Source: Anaerohalosphaeraceae bacterium
Lineage (GTDB): Bacteria; Planctomycetota; Phycisphaerae; Sedimentisphaerales; Anaerohalosphaeraceae
DNA: 61,254 nucleotides
Assembly: GCA_037479115.1 (NCBI GenBank)
Contig: JBBFLK010000019.1
Coordinates: 1-61,254, forward strand
Reading direction: 5' to 3'
Part shown: positions 8,837-17,089 of the stretch, piece by piece
Layout: each line of letters starts with the position of its first letter
How positions within the stretch are numbered: the first letter of the stretch is position 1
Program-made: the position numbers and the translations under genes
The notes under the pieces: model-generated
Seen by the model: the letters and a program-made list of their open reading frames with translations, nothing else
The model's database searches: none
Told to the model about the DNA's origin: nothing

Positions 8837-9634
8837 TCATCGAAGCCCCAAAACATCCTGCATCGAATAAAGTCCCGGGGCCTTCCCCAAAAGCCACCGA
8901 GCCGCACTCAAAGCCCCCCGGGCAAACGTATCCCGGCTATGGGCGGAGTGCGAAAGGGTGATTGTCTCCCCCTGCGTGCTGTAGATCACACTGTGCTGGC
9001 CGACAATATCACCCGCTCGGATGGCATGCATCCCAATCGTCCCTTTTTGACGCAGGGCCTCTTTGCCTTCTCGTCCATGGACCAGCACATCCGGATATTT
9101 TCGACCTGTCTGCTCGCAAATGGACTGGGCCAGCGACAAGGCAGAGCCGCTGGGGGCGTCTTTTTTATGTCGATGATGTGCCTCGACAATCTCGATATCA
9201 TACTCTTCCCCCAGACTTTTGGCCACTCGTCCAACCAGACTGAACAGCAGGTTCATTCCCAAACTCATATTGGTTGCCTGGACAATCGGGATTTTCTGAC
9301 CGGCCTTTCGAAGGAGGTCCATATGCGCCTCCGAAAGTCCTGTCGTTCCCATCACCAATGCCGTCCGGGTCTTCTCACAGAACGCAATGGTTTCAGCCGC
9401 CGCACCAGGCAGGGAAAAATCAATCATCACATCCGCTTTTTTGTCCAAGCTGCCGGATAAAACCACTCCCGTATTCCCGCATCCGGCCAGCAATGCGGCA
9501 TCCTTGCCGATATCCGGATGCTCCGGATGGTCCACCGCTCCAACGATTTTCCAGAAACCGGACTCCAGCGCCAAGGCAATCAGACGTTTGCCCATTCGCC
9601 CGGCCGCACCGTGAATAATCAATGACGCTGTCAT
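8837..9634 (-). CDS. dapB: 4-hydroxy-tetrahydrodipicolinate reductase
   Basis: DapB reduces the DapA product with NAD(P)H in the diaminopimelate/lysine pathway (cytoplasm, homotetramer). The 265-residue protein has the N-terminal Rossmann motif GAAGRMGK and the family signature EAHHRHKKDAPSGSA, which holds the substrate-binding histidines, the catalytic Lys and the SGSA loop. The ribosome site AAAAGGGG lies about six bases before the ATG. It probably shares a transcript with the THX gene downstream (92-base gap). A promoter is proposed at 9678-9706. Confidence 0.95.
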   Translation of the reverse strand: MTASLIIHGAAGRMGKRLIALALESGFWKIVGAVDHPEHPDIGKDAALLAGCGNTGVVLSGSLDKKADVMIDFSLPGAAAETIAFCEKTRTALVMGTTGLSEAHMDLLRKAGQKIPIVQATNMSLGMNLLFSLVGRVAKSLGEEYDIEIVEAHHRHKKDAPSGSALSLAQSICEQTGRKYPDVLVHGREGKEALRQKGTIGMHAIRAGDIVGQHSVIYSTQGETITLSHSAHSRDTFARGALSAARWLLGKAPGLYSMQDVLGLR

Positions 9635-9677
9635 GAAGCACCCCTTTTCTTTAGTTAAGAAAGCTCAAATGTCGATA

Positions 9678-9706
9678 ATAATAGCCGGAAACTCGTTTCA
9701 AAACAA
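9678..9706 (-). promoter_or_regulatory. Candidate sigma70 promoter of dapB
   Basis: Minus strand TTGTTT (9701-9706), 17-base spacer, TATTAT (9678-9683), 44 bases ahead of the dapB ATG. Confidence 0.45.
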
Positions 9707-9759
9707 GAGAAAGAACCGCTTTCCCCGTTCTGTAGTAGAATAAAAAAAGGATTTCATCG

Positions 9760-10194
9760 ATGAGGAGAGCAAAAAAGATGGGAAAAAGACTGGTATCAGG
9801 TATGTTGCTTCTGATTCTGCTCGCCTCGGTCGGCTGTCAAAGTGATGCGCAGACCGGAGCCCTGATTGGAGGTGCCGTGGGGGCCGGAGTCGGCCAGGCC
9901 GTCGGGCGAGACACAAAAGGAACGCTGATTGGTGCCGCCGTCGGTGCCGGAGCCGGTTATGTAATTGGGGCGCAATCCGACAAAAAGAAGGCCGAACAGC
10001 AGCGTCAGCAGGAGGTGTATTCTCCTCAACCGGCTTCAGCCGCCGCAACGGAAACCGTCTGGATAACCAACAGCAACGGGTCCAAAACCTCCGTCACCCT
10101 CCGCAGAGAAGGCGGCTATTGGTACGGCCCCCGAGGCGAACGATACGACACCAAACCGACGGAAGAGCAGCTCCGGACGGTATATGGGTTTTAA
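9760..10194 (+). CDS. Glycine-zipper lipoprotein
   Basis: A 144-residue lipoprotein: N-terminal Arg/Lys, hydrophobic stretch, and lipobox LASVGC at about residues 21-26. It is followed by two glycine-zipper helices (GALIGGAVGAGVGQAVG and GTLIGAAVGAGAGYVIG) of the YMGG/SlyB kind, a Q/K-rich linker, and a small C-terminal domain (WYGPRGERYDTKPTEEQLR). Glycine-zipper proteins sit in or near the outer membrane. An alternative ATG is at 9778; AAAGGA upstream favours 9760. A strong terminator follows. Confidence 0.75.
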   Translation: MRRAKKMGKRLVSGMLLLILLASVGCQSDAQTGALIGGAVGAGVGQAVGRDTKGTLIGAAVGAGAGYVIGAQSDKKKAEQQRQQEVYSPQPASAAATETVWITNSNGSKTSVTLRREGGYWYGPRGERYDTKPTEEQLRTVYGF

Positions 10195-10229
10195 GAACCT
10201 TCGCCGAAGGTGGTCCTCTCCATCCAAAC

Positions 10230-10261
10230 AAAAAGGGCGGCTTCTTAAGCCGCCCTTTTTT
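10230..10261. terminator. Bidirectional intrinsic terminator
   Basis: Perfect stem GGGCGGCTT / AAGCCGCCC with loop CTT, preceded by AAAAA and followed by TTTTTT. It serves the lipoprotein gene (plus) and the flotillin gene (minus). Confidence 0.88.
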
Positions 10262-10278
10262 CCCAACAGAAGTCCTCA

Positions 10279-11799
10279 TCAGGTCGTCTTTTGGGATGAC
10301 GCTGTCTCCGATTTCCCTTGAGCTGCGACTGCTTCCTTTTTCTCCTCGGACATCTTGCCCAAATACTCCGGCAGTTCCACCCCCGCCATGGCCGCAATCT
10401 CCTGCAGAGGCGGCAGCGACTTGATTAAACTGGACAGAAAATTGGCCGTGGACGAGCCGCCCTTGTCTGAGCCGCCTGAATCCCAAACCGTAATCTTATC
10501 AATCCTGAGATTCTTAATCGCCTCCACCTGACGACTGACGATTTCCTCCAGTTTCTCAATCATCAGCAGAGTTGCGGCCGAGCGGGCGTCTCCGTTGCAG
10601 CTTTCAACCAGCATCCGATAGCCGGCGGCCTTGCTTTCCAGCACCTGACGAAGCCCTTTGGCTTCCGCTTCATATTTGGCCAGAATGGCATCGGCCTGCC
10701 CTTTGGCCTCCCGGCGATACCGCTCCGCAAGGGCCTCGGCCTCAATTTCAATCTTCTGCTTTTCAATTTCCTGTTTGACAATCACTTCGGCCGTCAGCCG
10801 CTGCTGTTCCGCCAAATACTGGGCCTTCTGGATTTCCGCTTCGGCCTGCCGTTTGGCCACTTCGCCTTTTCGAAGGGCCTCCGCCCGTCTGATGGCCAAT
10901 TGCGCCTCGGATTCGGCAATATCCGCCTTGGCTTTATTTTCCCCGCTGACCGCAAGGGCTTCCTGCTGCTGGACAAAAATCCGCTGTTCCGCGACCGCCT
11001 TTTTCTCTCCCTTGACGGCCTCCGCCTCCTGCTGCTGGATGTAAATTCGCTTATCCGCCTCGGCCTTTTTCTGTCCCTTTTCGGCCTCTGCATAATTCTC
11101 CGCTACGCGAATCGTTCGTTCCCGGTTGGCCTGTGCTTCGCCGATTGCACCGATTTTTTCCTGTTCGGCCACGTCAATTTTGGCGGTGTTGATTGCTTCC
11201 GCAGCCGCCTTTTTGCCGATGCTTTCGATGTAATTCGAGCCGTCCGTAATATCGGTGATGTTGACGTTAATCAGAATCAGCCCGATTTTGTTCAGTTCCG
11301 GCTCAACGTTTTTCCGGATGGCCTCCAGAAAACTTTCCCGGTCCTGGTTAATCTGCTCAATCGTCAGGGAGGCCACCGTCAGACGAAGCTGCCCGAAAAT
11401 AATCTCCTTGGCCATCTCCTCTATCTGATGAGGGGTCAGCCGCAGCAGACGCTCCGCCGCATTATTCATAATCGCCGGTTCCGTGCTGATGCCGACGGTA
11501 AAGGTACTCGGAACATTAATCCGGATATTCTGCAAAGACAGCGCATTTTCCAGCGGAATGGTGATGGTCATCGGGGTCAGACTCATGTACGCGTAATCCT
11601 GAATCAGCGGCCAGACAAACGCTCCGCCGCCGTGGATGCAGCGCGCCGTCTGATTTTTCCCGACGCGGCCGTAAATCACCAGAATCTGGTCGGATGAGCA
11701 CCGCCGATACCGCGATGCCAGAAACATCACCAGGAAAAACACTACAAGAGCGGCAATCGAACACCAAATCAGCAGCAGCACAGGCCAGGTCAAGGTCAT
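10279..11799 (-). CDS. Flotillin-like SPFH protein
   Basis: A 506-residue membrane-anchored scaffold of the flotillin (FloT/YqiK) family, which organises ordered membrane patches. There is one N-terminal transmembrane helix (about 8-28), an SPFH/Band-7 domain (about 40-210, with GGGAFVWPL and the DITDGSNYIESIG segment), a long Ala/Glu/Lys-rich coiled coil (about 215-420, with repeated QQQEA blocks), and a Gly/Ser-rich then helical C-terminal tail. AAAGGAGAGG precedes the ATG. It lies 33 bases behind the NfeD-like gene, the classical NfeD-flotillin pairing. Confidence 0.92.
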   Translation of the reverse strand: MTLTWPVLLLIWCSIAALVVFFLVMFLASRYRRCSSDQILVIYGRVGKNQTARCIHGGGAFVWPLIQDYAYMSLTPMTITIPLENALSLQNIRINVPSTFTVGISTEPAIMNNAAERLLRLTPHQIEEMAKEIIFGQLRLTVASLTIEQINQDRESFLEAIRKNVEPELNKIGLILINVNITDITDGSNYIESIGKKAAAEAINTAKIDVAEQEKIGAIGEAQANRERTIRVAENYAEAEKGQKKAEADKRIYIQQQEAEAVKGEKKAVAEQRIFVQQQEALAVSGENKAKADIAESEAQLAIRRAEALRKGEVAKRQAEAEIQKAQYLAEQQRLTAEVIVKQEIEKQKIEIEAEALAERYRREAKGQADAILAKYEAEAKGLRQVLESKAAGYRMLVESCNGDARSAATLLMIEKLEEIVSRQVEAIKNLRIDKITVWDSGGSDKGGSSTANFLSSLIKSLPPLQEIAAMAGVELPEYLGKMSEEKKEAVAAQGKSETASSQKTT

Positions 11800-11832
11800 A
11801 ATCCTCTCCTTTCTCGAACCCTTCTTTGCACC

Positions 11833-12435
11833 TTAACTTTTTTCAACGACCAGACGTCCGGCTGAAATCTTAACCACACGGACGGTCTGTCCGGTTTTCA
11901 ACTCCTCCTGCTTTTCGGTAATCGCATCCAAAACCGTCAATCGCTCCTGGACGGCCAGCTGCACCTTGCCGGGCTTTCCGGGCCGAATGGTCAGATAGAC
12001 CGTTCCTTCCTGCCCCACGGCATTGTCCAGATTCAGGGTTCCGCTGGATTGCAGCCGAGCTGCCCACTGAAAAAGCTTCTTGACCAGCCAAAGCATCAAA
12101 CCGCCTGTCAGCAGGCTGATGCCGATCGGTATTACCGGATGAAATTCCCCCATCCGCATAATCATCCATCCGGTTATTCCGAACATCATAAAAAAGACGG
12201 TAACCCCCTGCAGAGAAAGGGTTTTGAAACTCAAATCGCTGTCATGGACGGCCCCGTCAGTTCCGGCTATGCCTCCATCCGCCCCTTCCGCTCCGACCTG
12301 ACCGTCCGTATCCGTGCCGCCTGCATGCCCAAGAAACATCAGAATCGTCCGAAGGACAAACAACACCGTTCCAAAAACAGCGCAGCAGGCAAAAAGCAAT
12401 TCCAGCCCACTCAGACTGTCAAGAAAGCCCTTCAT
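11833..12435 (-). CDS. NfeD/YuaF-like membrane protein
   Basis: A 200-residue partner of flotillin. It has about four hydrophobic helices (one near residue 15, others around 75-125) and a C-terminal OB-fold (about 140-200: GQEGTVYLTIRPGKPGKV ... LKTGQTVRVVKISAGRLVVE), the NfeD1b layout. A Gly/Asp-rich loop (GGTDTDGQVGAEGADGG) links the first helices. The start at 12435 has AAGGAGA eight bases upstream. It is the first gene of a two-gene operon with the flotillin. Confidence 0.82.
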   Translation of the reverse strand: MKGFLDSLSGLELLFACCAVFGTVLFVLRTILMFLGHAGGTDTDGQVGAEGADGGIAGTDGAVHDSDLSFKTLSLQGVTVFFMMFGITGWMIMRMGEFHPVIPIGISLLTGGLMLWLVKKLFQWAARLQSSGTLNLDNAVGQEGTVYLTIRPGKPGKVQLAVQERLTVLDAITEKQEELKTGQTVRVVKISAGRLVVEKS

Positions 12436-12523
12436 AAACTGTCTCCTTGTATTCCCCCGAAAATGTAGCAGAATTCTCCAAAAAAGCAATTCCTTTTCGG
12501 GGATACCGATTGGAAAAGAGGGG

Positions 12524-13627
12524 TTAAGACCGCTTTTTGTTTACCCAAGAATGCAGTTTTTGAAAAATTTTGAGATTGGCCGCCGGAAAAGCGTATTGAA
12601 TTAACCGGCTGGGCCAGACCCATTTGACGGCATCGCAGCCGAGCGGCTCGGCTTTTCCGCCTTGATACTCACACAAAAAGGCATGCAGCACAATCTTAAA
12701 GTGCGAATAAGCGTGCCGCACCACCGTCAGACAAGGCCCGACGGAAACCGCGATTGCCGTCTCCTCCCGAATCTCACGAGCCGCCGTCTGCTCGAGCGTC
12801 TCACCCGCTTCTCTCTTGCCGCCGGGAAACTCCCACAAGCCCCCCAAAAGCCCTTCGGCCTTTCGTTTGGCAATCAGGACCCGCCCCTTTCGAAAGACAA
12901 TCCCAACCGCAATCTCATATTCCGGCAGTTTGCCGCTTTTGGGCATTATAGGAAGAACGGCTTGAAGCCCCTTTTGTTTGGCCAGACAAAACATCTCCAG
13001 CGGACACATCCGGCAATCGGGCAGACCGGGTTTGCAGACAACGGCCCCCAGCTCCATCAGCGACTGATTGAAATCGCCCGGGCGCCGGGGACAAACCAGG
13101 GTTTCGGCCAGCTGCCAGAGTTTGTTTTTGACGGCGGTTTGGGTCGGTTCCTGGCGGATGCAAAACAGCCGACACAGAACGCGAATGACATTGCCGTCCA
13201 CCAGCGGCGCCGGCTGGTGAAAGGCGATGCTCGCCACGGCTCCGGCGGTATAACGTCCAACGCCGGGAAGCTTCTGCAGCTCGCTGGCCTTCTCCGGAAA
13301 CCGCCCGCCGTACTCCCGAACAATGATTTGAGCGGCTTTGTGCAGATGGCGGGCTCGGCTGTAGTAGCCCAGCCCCTCCCACAGCTTTAACACCGAATCC
13401 AGTTTGGCCTCCGCCAGCGACTCCACCGTCGGAAAATGCTGCAAAAAACGCTCATAATATGGAATGACGGTTTCAATGCGCGTCTGCTGGAGCATCATCT
13501 CCGCCAGCCAGACGGCGTAAGGGTCTTTCGTCCGCCGCCAGGGCAAATCGCGGTGCCCCTGATCCCACCAGCGCAGCAGGGCCTGTCGAATCTCTTCAGG
13601 TCTGGGGGTTTTTGAGTTCTTCGACAT
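12524..13627 (-). CDS. mutY: A/G-specific adenine glycosylase
   Basis: MutY removes adenine opposite 8-oxoguanine. The 367-residue protein has the helix-hairpin-helix LPGVGRYTAGA followed by the catalytic Asp in LVDGNV. An iron-sulfur loop C-x6-C-x2-C-x5-C (CKPGLPDCRMCPLEMFC) and a C-terminal Nudix-like domain (GGKREAGETLEQTAAREIREE) that reads 8-oxoG complete it. The ATG at 13627 lies inside a 48-bp sequence that duplicates the last codons of scpB; there is no Shine-Dalgarno, as expected if the start was once coupled to scpB translation. An upstream TTG (13657) is less likely. Confidence 0.94.
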   Translation of the reverse strand: MSKNSKTPRPEEIRQALLRWWDQGHRDLPWRRTKDPYAVWLAEMMLQQTRIETVIPYYERFLQHFPTVESLAEAKLDSVLKLWEGLGYYSRARHLHKAAQIIVREYGGRFPEKASELQKLPGVGRYTAGAVASIAFHQPAPLVDGNVIRVLCRLFCIRQEPTQTAVKNKLWQLAETLVCPRRPGDFNQSLMELGAVVCKPGLPDCRMCPLEMFCLAKQKGLQAVLPIMPKSGKLPEYEIAVGIVFRKGRVLIAKRKAEGLLGGLWEFPGGKREAGETLEQTAAREIREETAIAVSVGPCLTVVRHAYSHFKIVLHAFLCEYQGGKAEPLGCDAVKWVWPSRLIQYAFPAANLKIFQKLHSWVNKKRS

Positions 13628-13642
13628 TGGGCAGATATTTAA
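13595..13642. repeat. 48-bp direct repeat, left copy (start of mutY)
   Basis: Matches 15290-15337 at 45 of 48 positions. It covers the first 11 codons of mutY and 15 bases before its ATG. On the minus strand the same bases also read the end of ScpB (LPNVEELKNPQT then TGA) in another frame. Confidence 0.93.
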
Positions 13643-13673
13643 ATCAAGCAAGCTCAAAAAGAAAAGAGGGATG

Positions 13674-14420
13674 TTAAACAGGCAATCCGTTTAAGTTGTT
13701 TCCTTGAAGGACAACGAAGGGCTTTTCATCCCACGTACGCCCCTGCAGAAGGCGTCCTGCTTTTTTCTTGTTGAAACCGCCCCACTGTTTGAAAAAGAAA
13801 GGAACTCGTTCTTTCAAACAGTTTTCCTGTATCTGAAGAACCCACTCTTCTTTCATCGGACGTGCCCGCGGACCGGATTCCCCGCCGACAATCACCCAAT
13901 CAACCCCTTCCAGTGTTAAAGTATCTATCGGTCCAAGCAAGGGTTCCAGGGACAAGAATCTTACAGAAGCGTTGACACGCCGCAGATGGTCAAGACGGTA
14001 CAAATAATCAGATTTTTCAATCGTCACCCCAATCCACACATTCGGCGACCACTCCAGCAGCGGGGCCAACTCCGCCAGGCGATGCGAGCGTTTTGTTAAT
14101 ATCTGAAACGTATGCTGTGTACATCGGTTCATCACGGAAAAAATCCGCTGAATAAAAGAAAACGGCACCTCTTCATGAAACAAATCACTCATCGAATTCA
14201 CAAAGACCAACCGGGGCTTTTTCCACCCATAAGGTTCCTCCAGCGTTTCCGGATGCACCGTGACCTGAAAGCCGTTGCGATAACGGGGCTGCCCCATTGC
14301 ACACAGCCGCCTGGCCATCCGCTCCGCATAACAATGAGCACAGCCGGCGCTGATTTTCGTACAGCCGGTTACGGGATTCCAGGTACACTGCGTCCACTCA
14401 ATCGCCGTCTGCGTCGCCAT
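13674..14420 (-). CDS. DUF5131 / phage Gp37-Gp68 family three-Cys-motif protein
   Basis: A 248-residue protein opening with AIEWTQCTWNPVTGC, then Cys20-x6-Cys27-x2-Cys30 (GCTKISAGCAHCYAE), the three-Cys motif of the family. The Cys cluster and later motifs (FVNSMSDLFHE, IGVTIE, LEPLLGPI, VIVGGESG, FFKQWGG) recall a radical-SAM-like barrel, but the activity is not established. It is the known partner of TcmP. The ATG at 14420 shares one base with the tcmP stop (TAATG), so the two are translated together. The pair lies inside a DNA segment bounded by direct repeats. Confidence 0.88.
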   Translation of the reverse strand: MATQTAIEWTQCTWNPVTGCTKISAGCAHCYAERMARRLCAMGQPRYRNGFQVTVHPETLEEPYGWKKPRLVFVNSMSDLFHEEVPFSFIQRIFSVMNRCTQHTFQILTKRSHRLAELAPLLEWSPNVWIGVTIEKSDYLYRLDHLRRVNASVRFLSLEPLLGPIDTLTLEGVDWVIVGGESGPRARPMKEEWVLQIQENCLKERVPFFFKQWGGFNKKKAGRLLQGRTWDEKPFVVLQGNNLNGLPV

Positions 14421-15262
14421 TAAACACATCCTCGATTCGAATATTTTTTCATAATATCCTCTACAATCTTATGGCCGGTTTTGTTTGGGGACGCAAAAAA
14501 AAGATAATAGACAACAGCCCCATTTTCATTCCTCATTGGCATAGGCCTCGACACGTATCCAAATCCTGCAGATTCTTTCAATCGTTTTTGAAATGCAAGG
14601 GCAATCGCTTCGTTGGACGTTTTTTCTTCTATATCGCCGAAAAGCCCTTCCTGTTTTTTATAGGCCGCTTTTTTCCAACTTTCATCTCCCCAAAAAGATG
14701 TTAATCGGTCTGCTTGTTCCGGCGATACTTTGTCCGGATTTTCCCATAATACATTTCTATTCATATCCATTACAGGAAAGTTAAGAAAGATTTCAATGGC
14801 CTTGGACTGTCCGGCAGCCCGCATAACCTCCCAATTCAAGTGAAGCCCATAAGGGTCCAATAAGCACAGAGCACGCTTATAATCAGAATACTGAATGGTC
14901 GGAAAAATTTCCTTCAGCAGGATTTCATTGCAATCCCCCTCAAAAAAGAAAACATTCGAATAACCGGCAGCCAACCGCCTTAAATAGTCAATTTTCTCCT
15001 TATTAAGATCGATAAAATAATATCCTGTAAAAGGCGGTTTCGTATCAAGGGCAATCAAAGGGCTGCCCGGAATTTGTTTCTTTTTGGTTTTGGATATATG
15101 AACACCCGGCCCGGCAAATCCATCAATATAATAATATCCCTTTATTGACGCCTGTTTTGACATAATTGTCGTATAAGCACTGCCGTACTTCTGTAAAATC
15201 TCGAGCTTAATTTCAGACCAATACCCAACCTCATCAAATCTGAAGTCTCCTTCTTTTCTCAT
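14420..15262 (-). CDS. tcmP: Three-Cys-motif partner protein TcmP
   Basis: A 280-residue protein of the TcmP family, always found beside a three-Cys-motif protein. YIDGFAGPG (45-53) resembles the SAM-binding loop of a Rossmann methyltransferase and CLLDPYGL resembles its acidic strand-4 motif, so a methyltransferase-like fold is likely; the substrate is unknown. AAGGAGC is four to five bases before the ATG. Codon use is clearly more AT-rich than scpB and mutY on either side, which supports acquisition as a cassette. It is the first gene of a two-gene operon. Confidence 0.85.
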   Translation of the reverse strand: MRKEGDFRFDEVGYWSEIKLEILQKYGSAYTTIMSKQASIKGYYYIDGFAGPGVHISKTKKKQIPGSPLIALDTKPPFTGYYFIDLNKEKIDYLRRLAAGYSNVFFFEGDCNEILLKEIFPTIQYSDYKRALCLLDPYGLHLNWEVMRAAGQSKAIEIFLNFPVMDMNRNVLWENPDKVSPEQADRLTSFWGDESWKKAAYKKQEGLFGDIEEKTSNEAIALAFQKRLKESAGFGYVSRPMPMRNENGAVVYYLFFASPNKTGHKIVEDIMKKYSNRGCV

Positions 15263-15289
15263 TTTTGCTCCTTCTGAAGTTTTTTATGT

Positions 15290-15337
15290 TTCAGGTCTGG
15301 GGGTTTTTGAGCTCTTCGACATTGGGCAGGTCTTTAA
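15290..15337. repeat. 48-bp direct repeat, right copy (end of scpB)
   Basis: Encodes the last 14 or so codons and stop of scpB. Mate of 13595-13642; the two enclose 1,647 bp that hold only tcmP and the DUF5131 gene. Confidence 0.93.
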
Positions 15338-15992
15338 GGGAATTGAGCCCGAAGACTTCCAGGAACTTCTGCGTGGTGCCGTACTGCATCGGCCGGCCCA
15401 GAATCTCCGCCCGGCCGACAATCTTCACCAGCCCCTTATACATCAGATTGCGAATCACCTCGCCGCTGGCCACGCCGCGGATGGCCTCAATATCCGCCCG
15501 GATAATCGGCTGCTTATAGGCAATAATCGCCAGGGTCTCCAGGGCCGCCGGCGACAGTTTGTTGTCCGCCCGGACTTTCACCAACTTCGACAGCCACGGA
15601 TTAAAGACCGGCAGCGTCATCATCTGATACCCGCCGGCAATCTTTTCGATGCGGAACGAAAAACCGCCTTCGCGGTACTTGCGGTTCAAATCCCGAACGC
15701 ACTGGTGAATCTGCTTAAGGGTGCCCGCCTCGGCAATCTCCGCCAGCTTGGCGGGCTTGAGCGGTTCATCGCTGGCAAACAGCACCGCTTCAATGACGGT
15801 TTCGAACGTGGGGGTCAGCGCGGCTTCCTCCGCCGGCGATGCCTCCATATCCTCCTGAAAATCCTCCGATTGCGCCTGCGGCGGCTCACTGGACAGAGGC
15901 TCATCCTCCGACGGTCTCGAAAGGTCGGCAGACGGCTCCGGCTGGTCTATTTCATTCTCGATTTTATCCTGCTCGTTCAAATCTCTTTCCAT
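15291..15992 (-). CDS. scpB: Segregation and condensation protein B
   Basis: ScpB, the winged-helix kite subunit that works with SMC and ScpA in chromosome condensation. The 233-residue protein has an acidic, Glu/Pro/Ser-rich N-terminal tail (about 1-60) and two winged-helix units with the family motifs ALETLAIIAYKQPI and IEAIRGV, then GRPMQYGTT near the end. It overlaps the upstream nif3-like gene by 16 bases. Its final codons form one copy of a 48-bp direct repeat; before the insertion of tcmP-DUF5131 the gene probably overlapped mutY. scpA is not in the window. Confidence 0.93.
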   Translation of the reverse strand: MERDLNEQDKIENEIDQPEPSADLSRPSEDEPLSSEPPQAQSEDFQEDMEASPAEEAALTPTFETVIEAVLFASDEPLKPAKLAEIAEAGTLKQIHQCVRDLNRKYREGGFSFRIEKIAGGYQMMTLPVFNPWLSKLVKVRADNKLSPAALETLAIIAYKQPIIRADIEAIRGVASGEVIRNLMYKGLVKIVGRAEILGRPMQYGTTQKFLEVFGLNSLKDLPNVEELKNPQT

Positions 15993-17089
15993 ACAAACGG
16001 GTCCTTATCTTGTTTGCTGAGCCGTATTGTGACATTTCGGAGGTGTTTTTTCAATTTCCGAGCCAGGATTTTCAGGGCAAATCGTTCGGAATTGGAATGA
16101 GACAGACATAGACAGGTCAGCCCGGCTTCGCCTGCCGCCAGGGCCTGATGATGCTTGAGTTCCCCGGTCAGGTACAAATCACATCCTTCGTCTATGACGG
16201 CATTTAAGATTTTTCCGCAGCTTCCTGCACACACGGCGGCCGTCTGAATGAGCCGCTTTTGCGGTCCGACAATGCCGACGGCCTTTGTGCCGGTCGCCCG
16301 ACGGACCCTGTCAAGAACCTGCTGAATGCTCAAGGGCTTGCGAAGTTTTCCGAAACGGCCTAATCCAAAGCGGTTTTCCACATCATAATGCCGCAGCACA
16401 TCAAACGCCGGCGTCTCATAGGGATGAGCCCTTCGAAGGGCGGCCACCGCCGCCTGCACCTTGTCGGCGGAAACGACGGTTTCCAGACGCACTTCCTGCA
16501 CTTTTTCCAGTTTGCCTCTTCGGCCGATAGTCGGGTTGGCGCCTTTGAGGGGCTTGAAAGTCCCCGTCCCAGCCGTTTGAAACCCGCAATGGGAGTAATT
16601 TCCGATGGCCCCCGCTCCGGCTTCGTAAAGGGCCTGCGCAACCTGATTGACGGAATCCGTCGGCACAAATGTTACAATCTTGTATTGAGGCCCTTTGGGG
16701 TCAGCGACAAAATCTCCGAGGGGTTTGGGGTCCTGAATCTCAAGAATCTCCGCCAGCGCATCGTTGACGCCGCCCAGTACGGCATCAAACGCCGTATGGA
16801 TGGAAAAGACGCCGATGCCGGCACGAATCAGGGCATAAATCGGTGCGGTCGGCCCGTCGGCGGTAATCTTTTTCAGCCCATCCCAGATAATCGGATGATA
16901 CGCCAAAATCAGGTCCGCTTTTGCGGCTTTGGCCTCTGCAACAACCGCCATCGTCGTATCAATCGTCAGCAGGATAGATTTGATGTCCCGCCTGCGGTCG
17001 CCGAGCAGAAACCCGACATTGTCCCATTCCTGCGCCAGTTTCAGCGGGGCAATTTCCTCGAGCAGCTGTTCTATCTGTTCGATTTTCAT
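15977..17089 (-). CDS. Nif3-like dinuclear metal-centre protein
   Basis: A 370-residue member of the Nif3/YqfO (GTP cyclohydrolase I type 2 / NIF3) family, which forms hexameric toroids with a two-metal site. The metal ligands are visible as AYHPIIW near residue 65, D100-type Asp in the FSIHTAFDAV stretch, and HSNSERFAL near the C-terminus. The about 100-residue central insert (from about 130 to 235, KIVTFVPTDSVNQVAQAL... HPYETPAFDV) is the CutA1-like domain of the long form. Precise function is unsettled. It overlaps pabC upstream by 4 bases (ATGA) and scpB downstream by 16. Confidence 0.9.
   Translation of the reverse strand: MKIEQIEQLLEEIAPLKLAQEWDNVGFLLGDRRRDIKSILLTIDTTMAVVAEAKAAKADLILAYHPIIWDGLKKITADGPTAPIYALIRAGIGVFSIHTAFDAVLGGVNDALAEILEIQDPKPLGDFVADPKGPQYKIVTFVPTDSVNQVAQALYEAGAGAIGNYSHCGFQTAGTGTFKPLKGANPTIGRRGKLEKVQEVRLETVVSADKVQAAVAALRRAHPYETPAFDVLRHYDVENRFGLGRFGKLRKPLSIQQVLDRVRRATGTKAVGIVGPQKRLIQTAAVCAGSCGKILNAVIDEGCDLYLTGELKHHQALAAGEAGLTCLCLSHSNSERFALKILARKLKKHLRNVTIRLSKQDKDPFVWKEI

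Noticed and set aside
13628-13657. TTG at 13657 as the mutY start
   Set aside because: It lies in the duplicated and inserted sequence and has no ribosome site. The ATG at 13627 gives the expected N-terminus and explains the old overlap.
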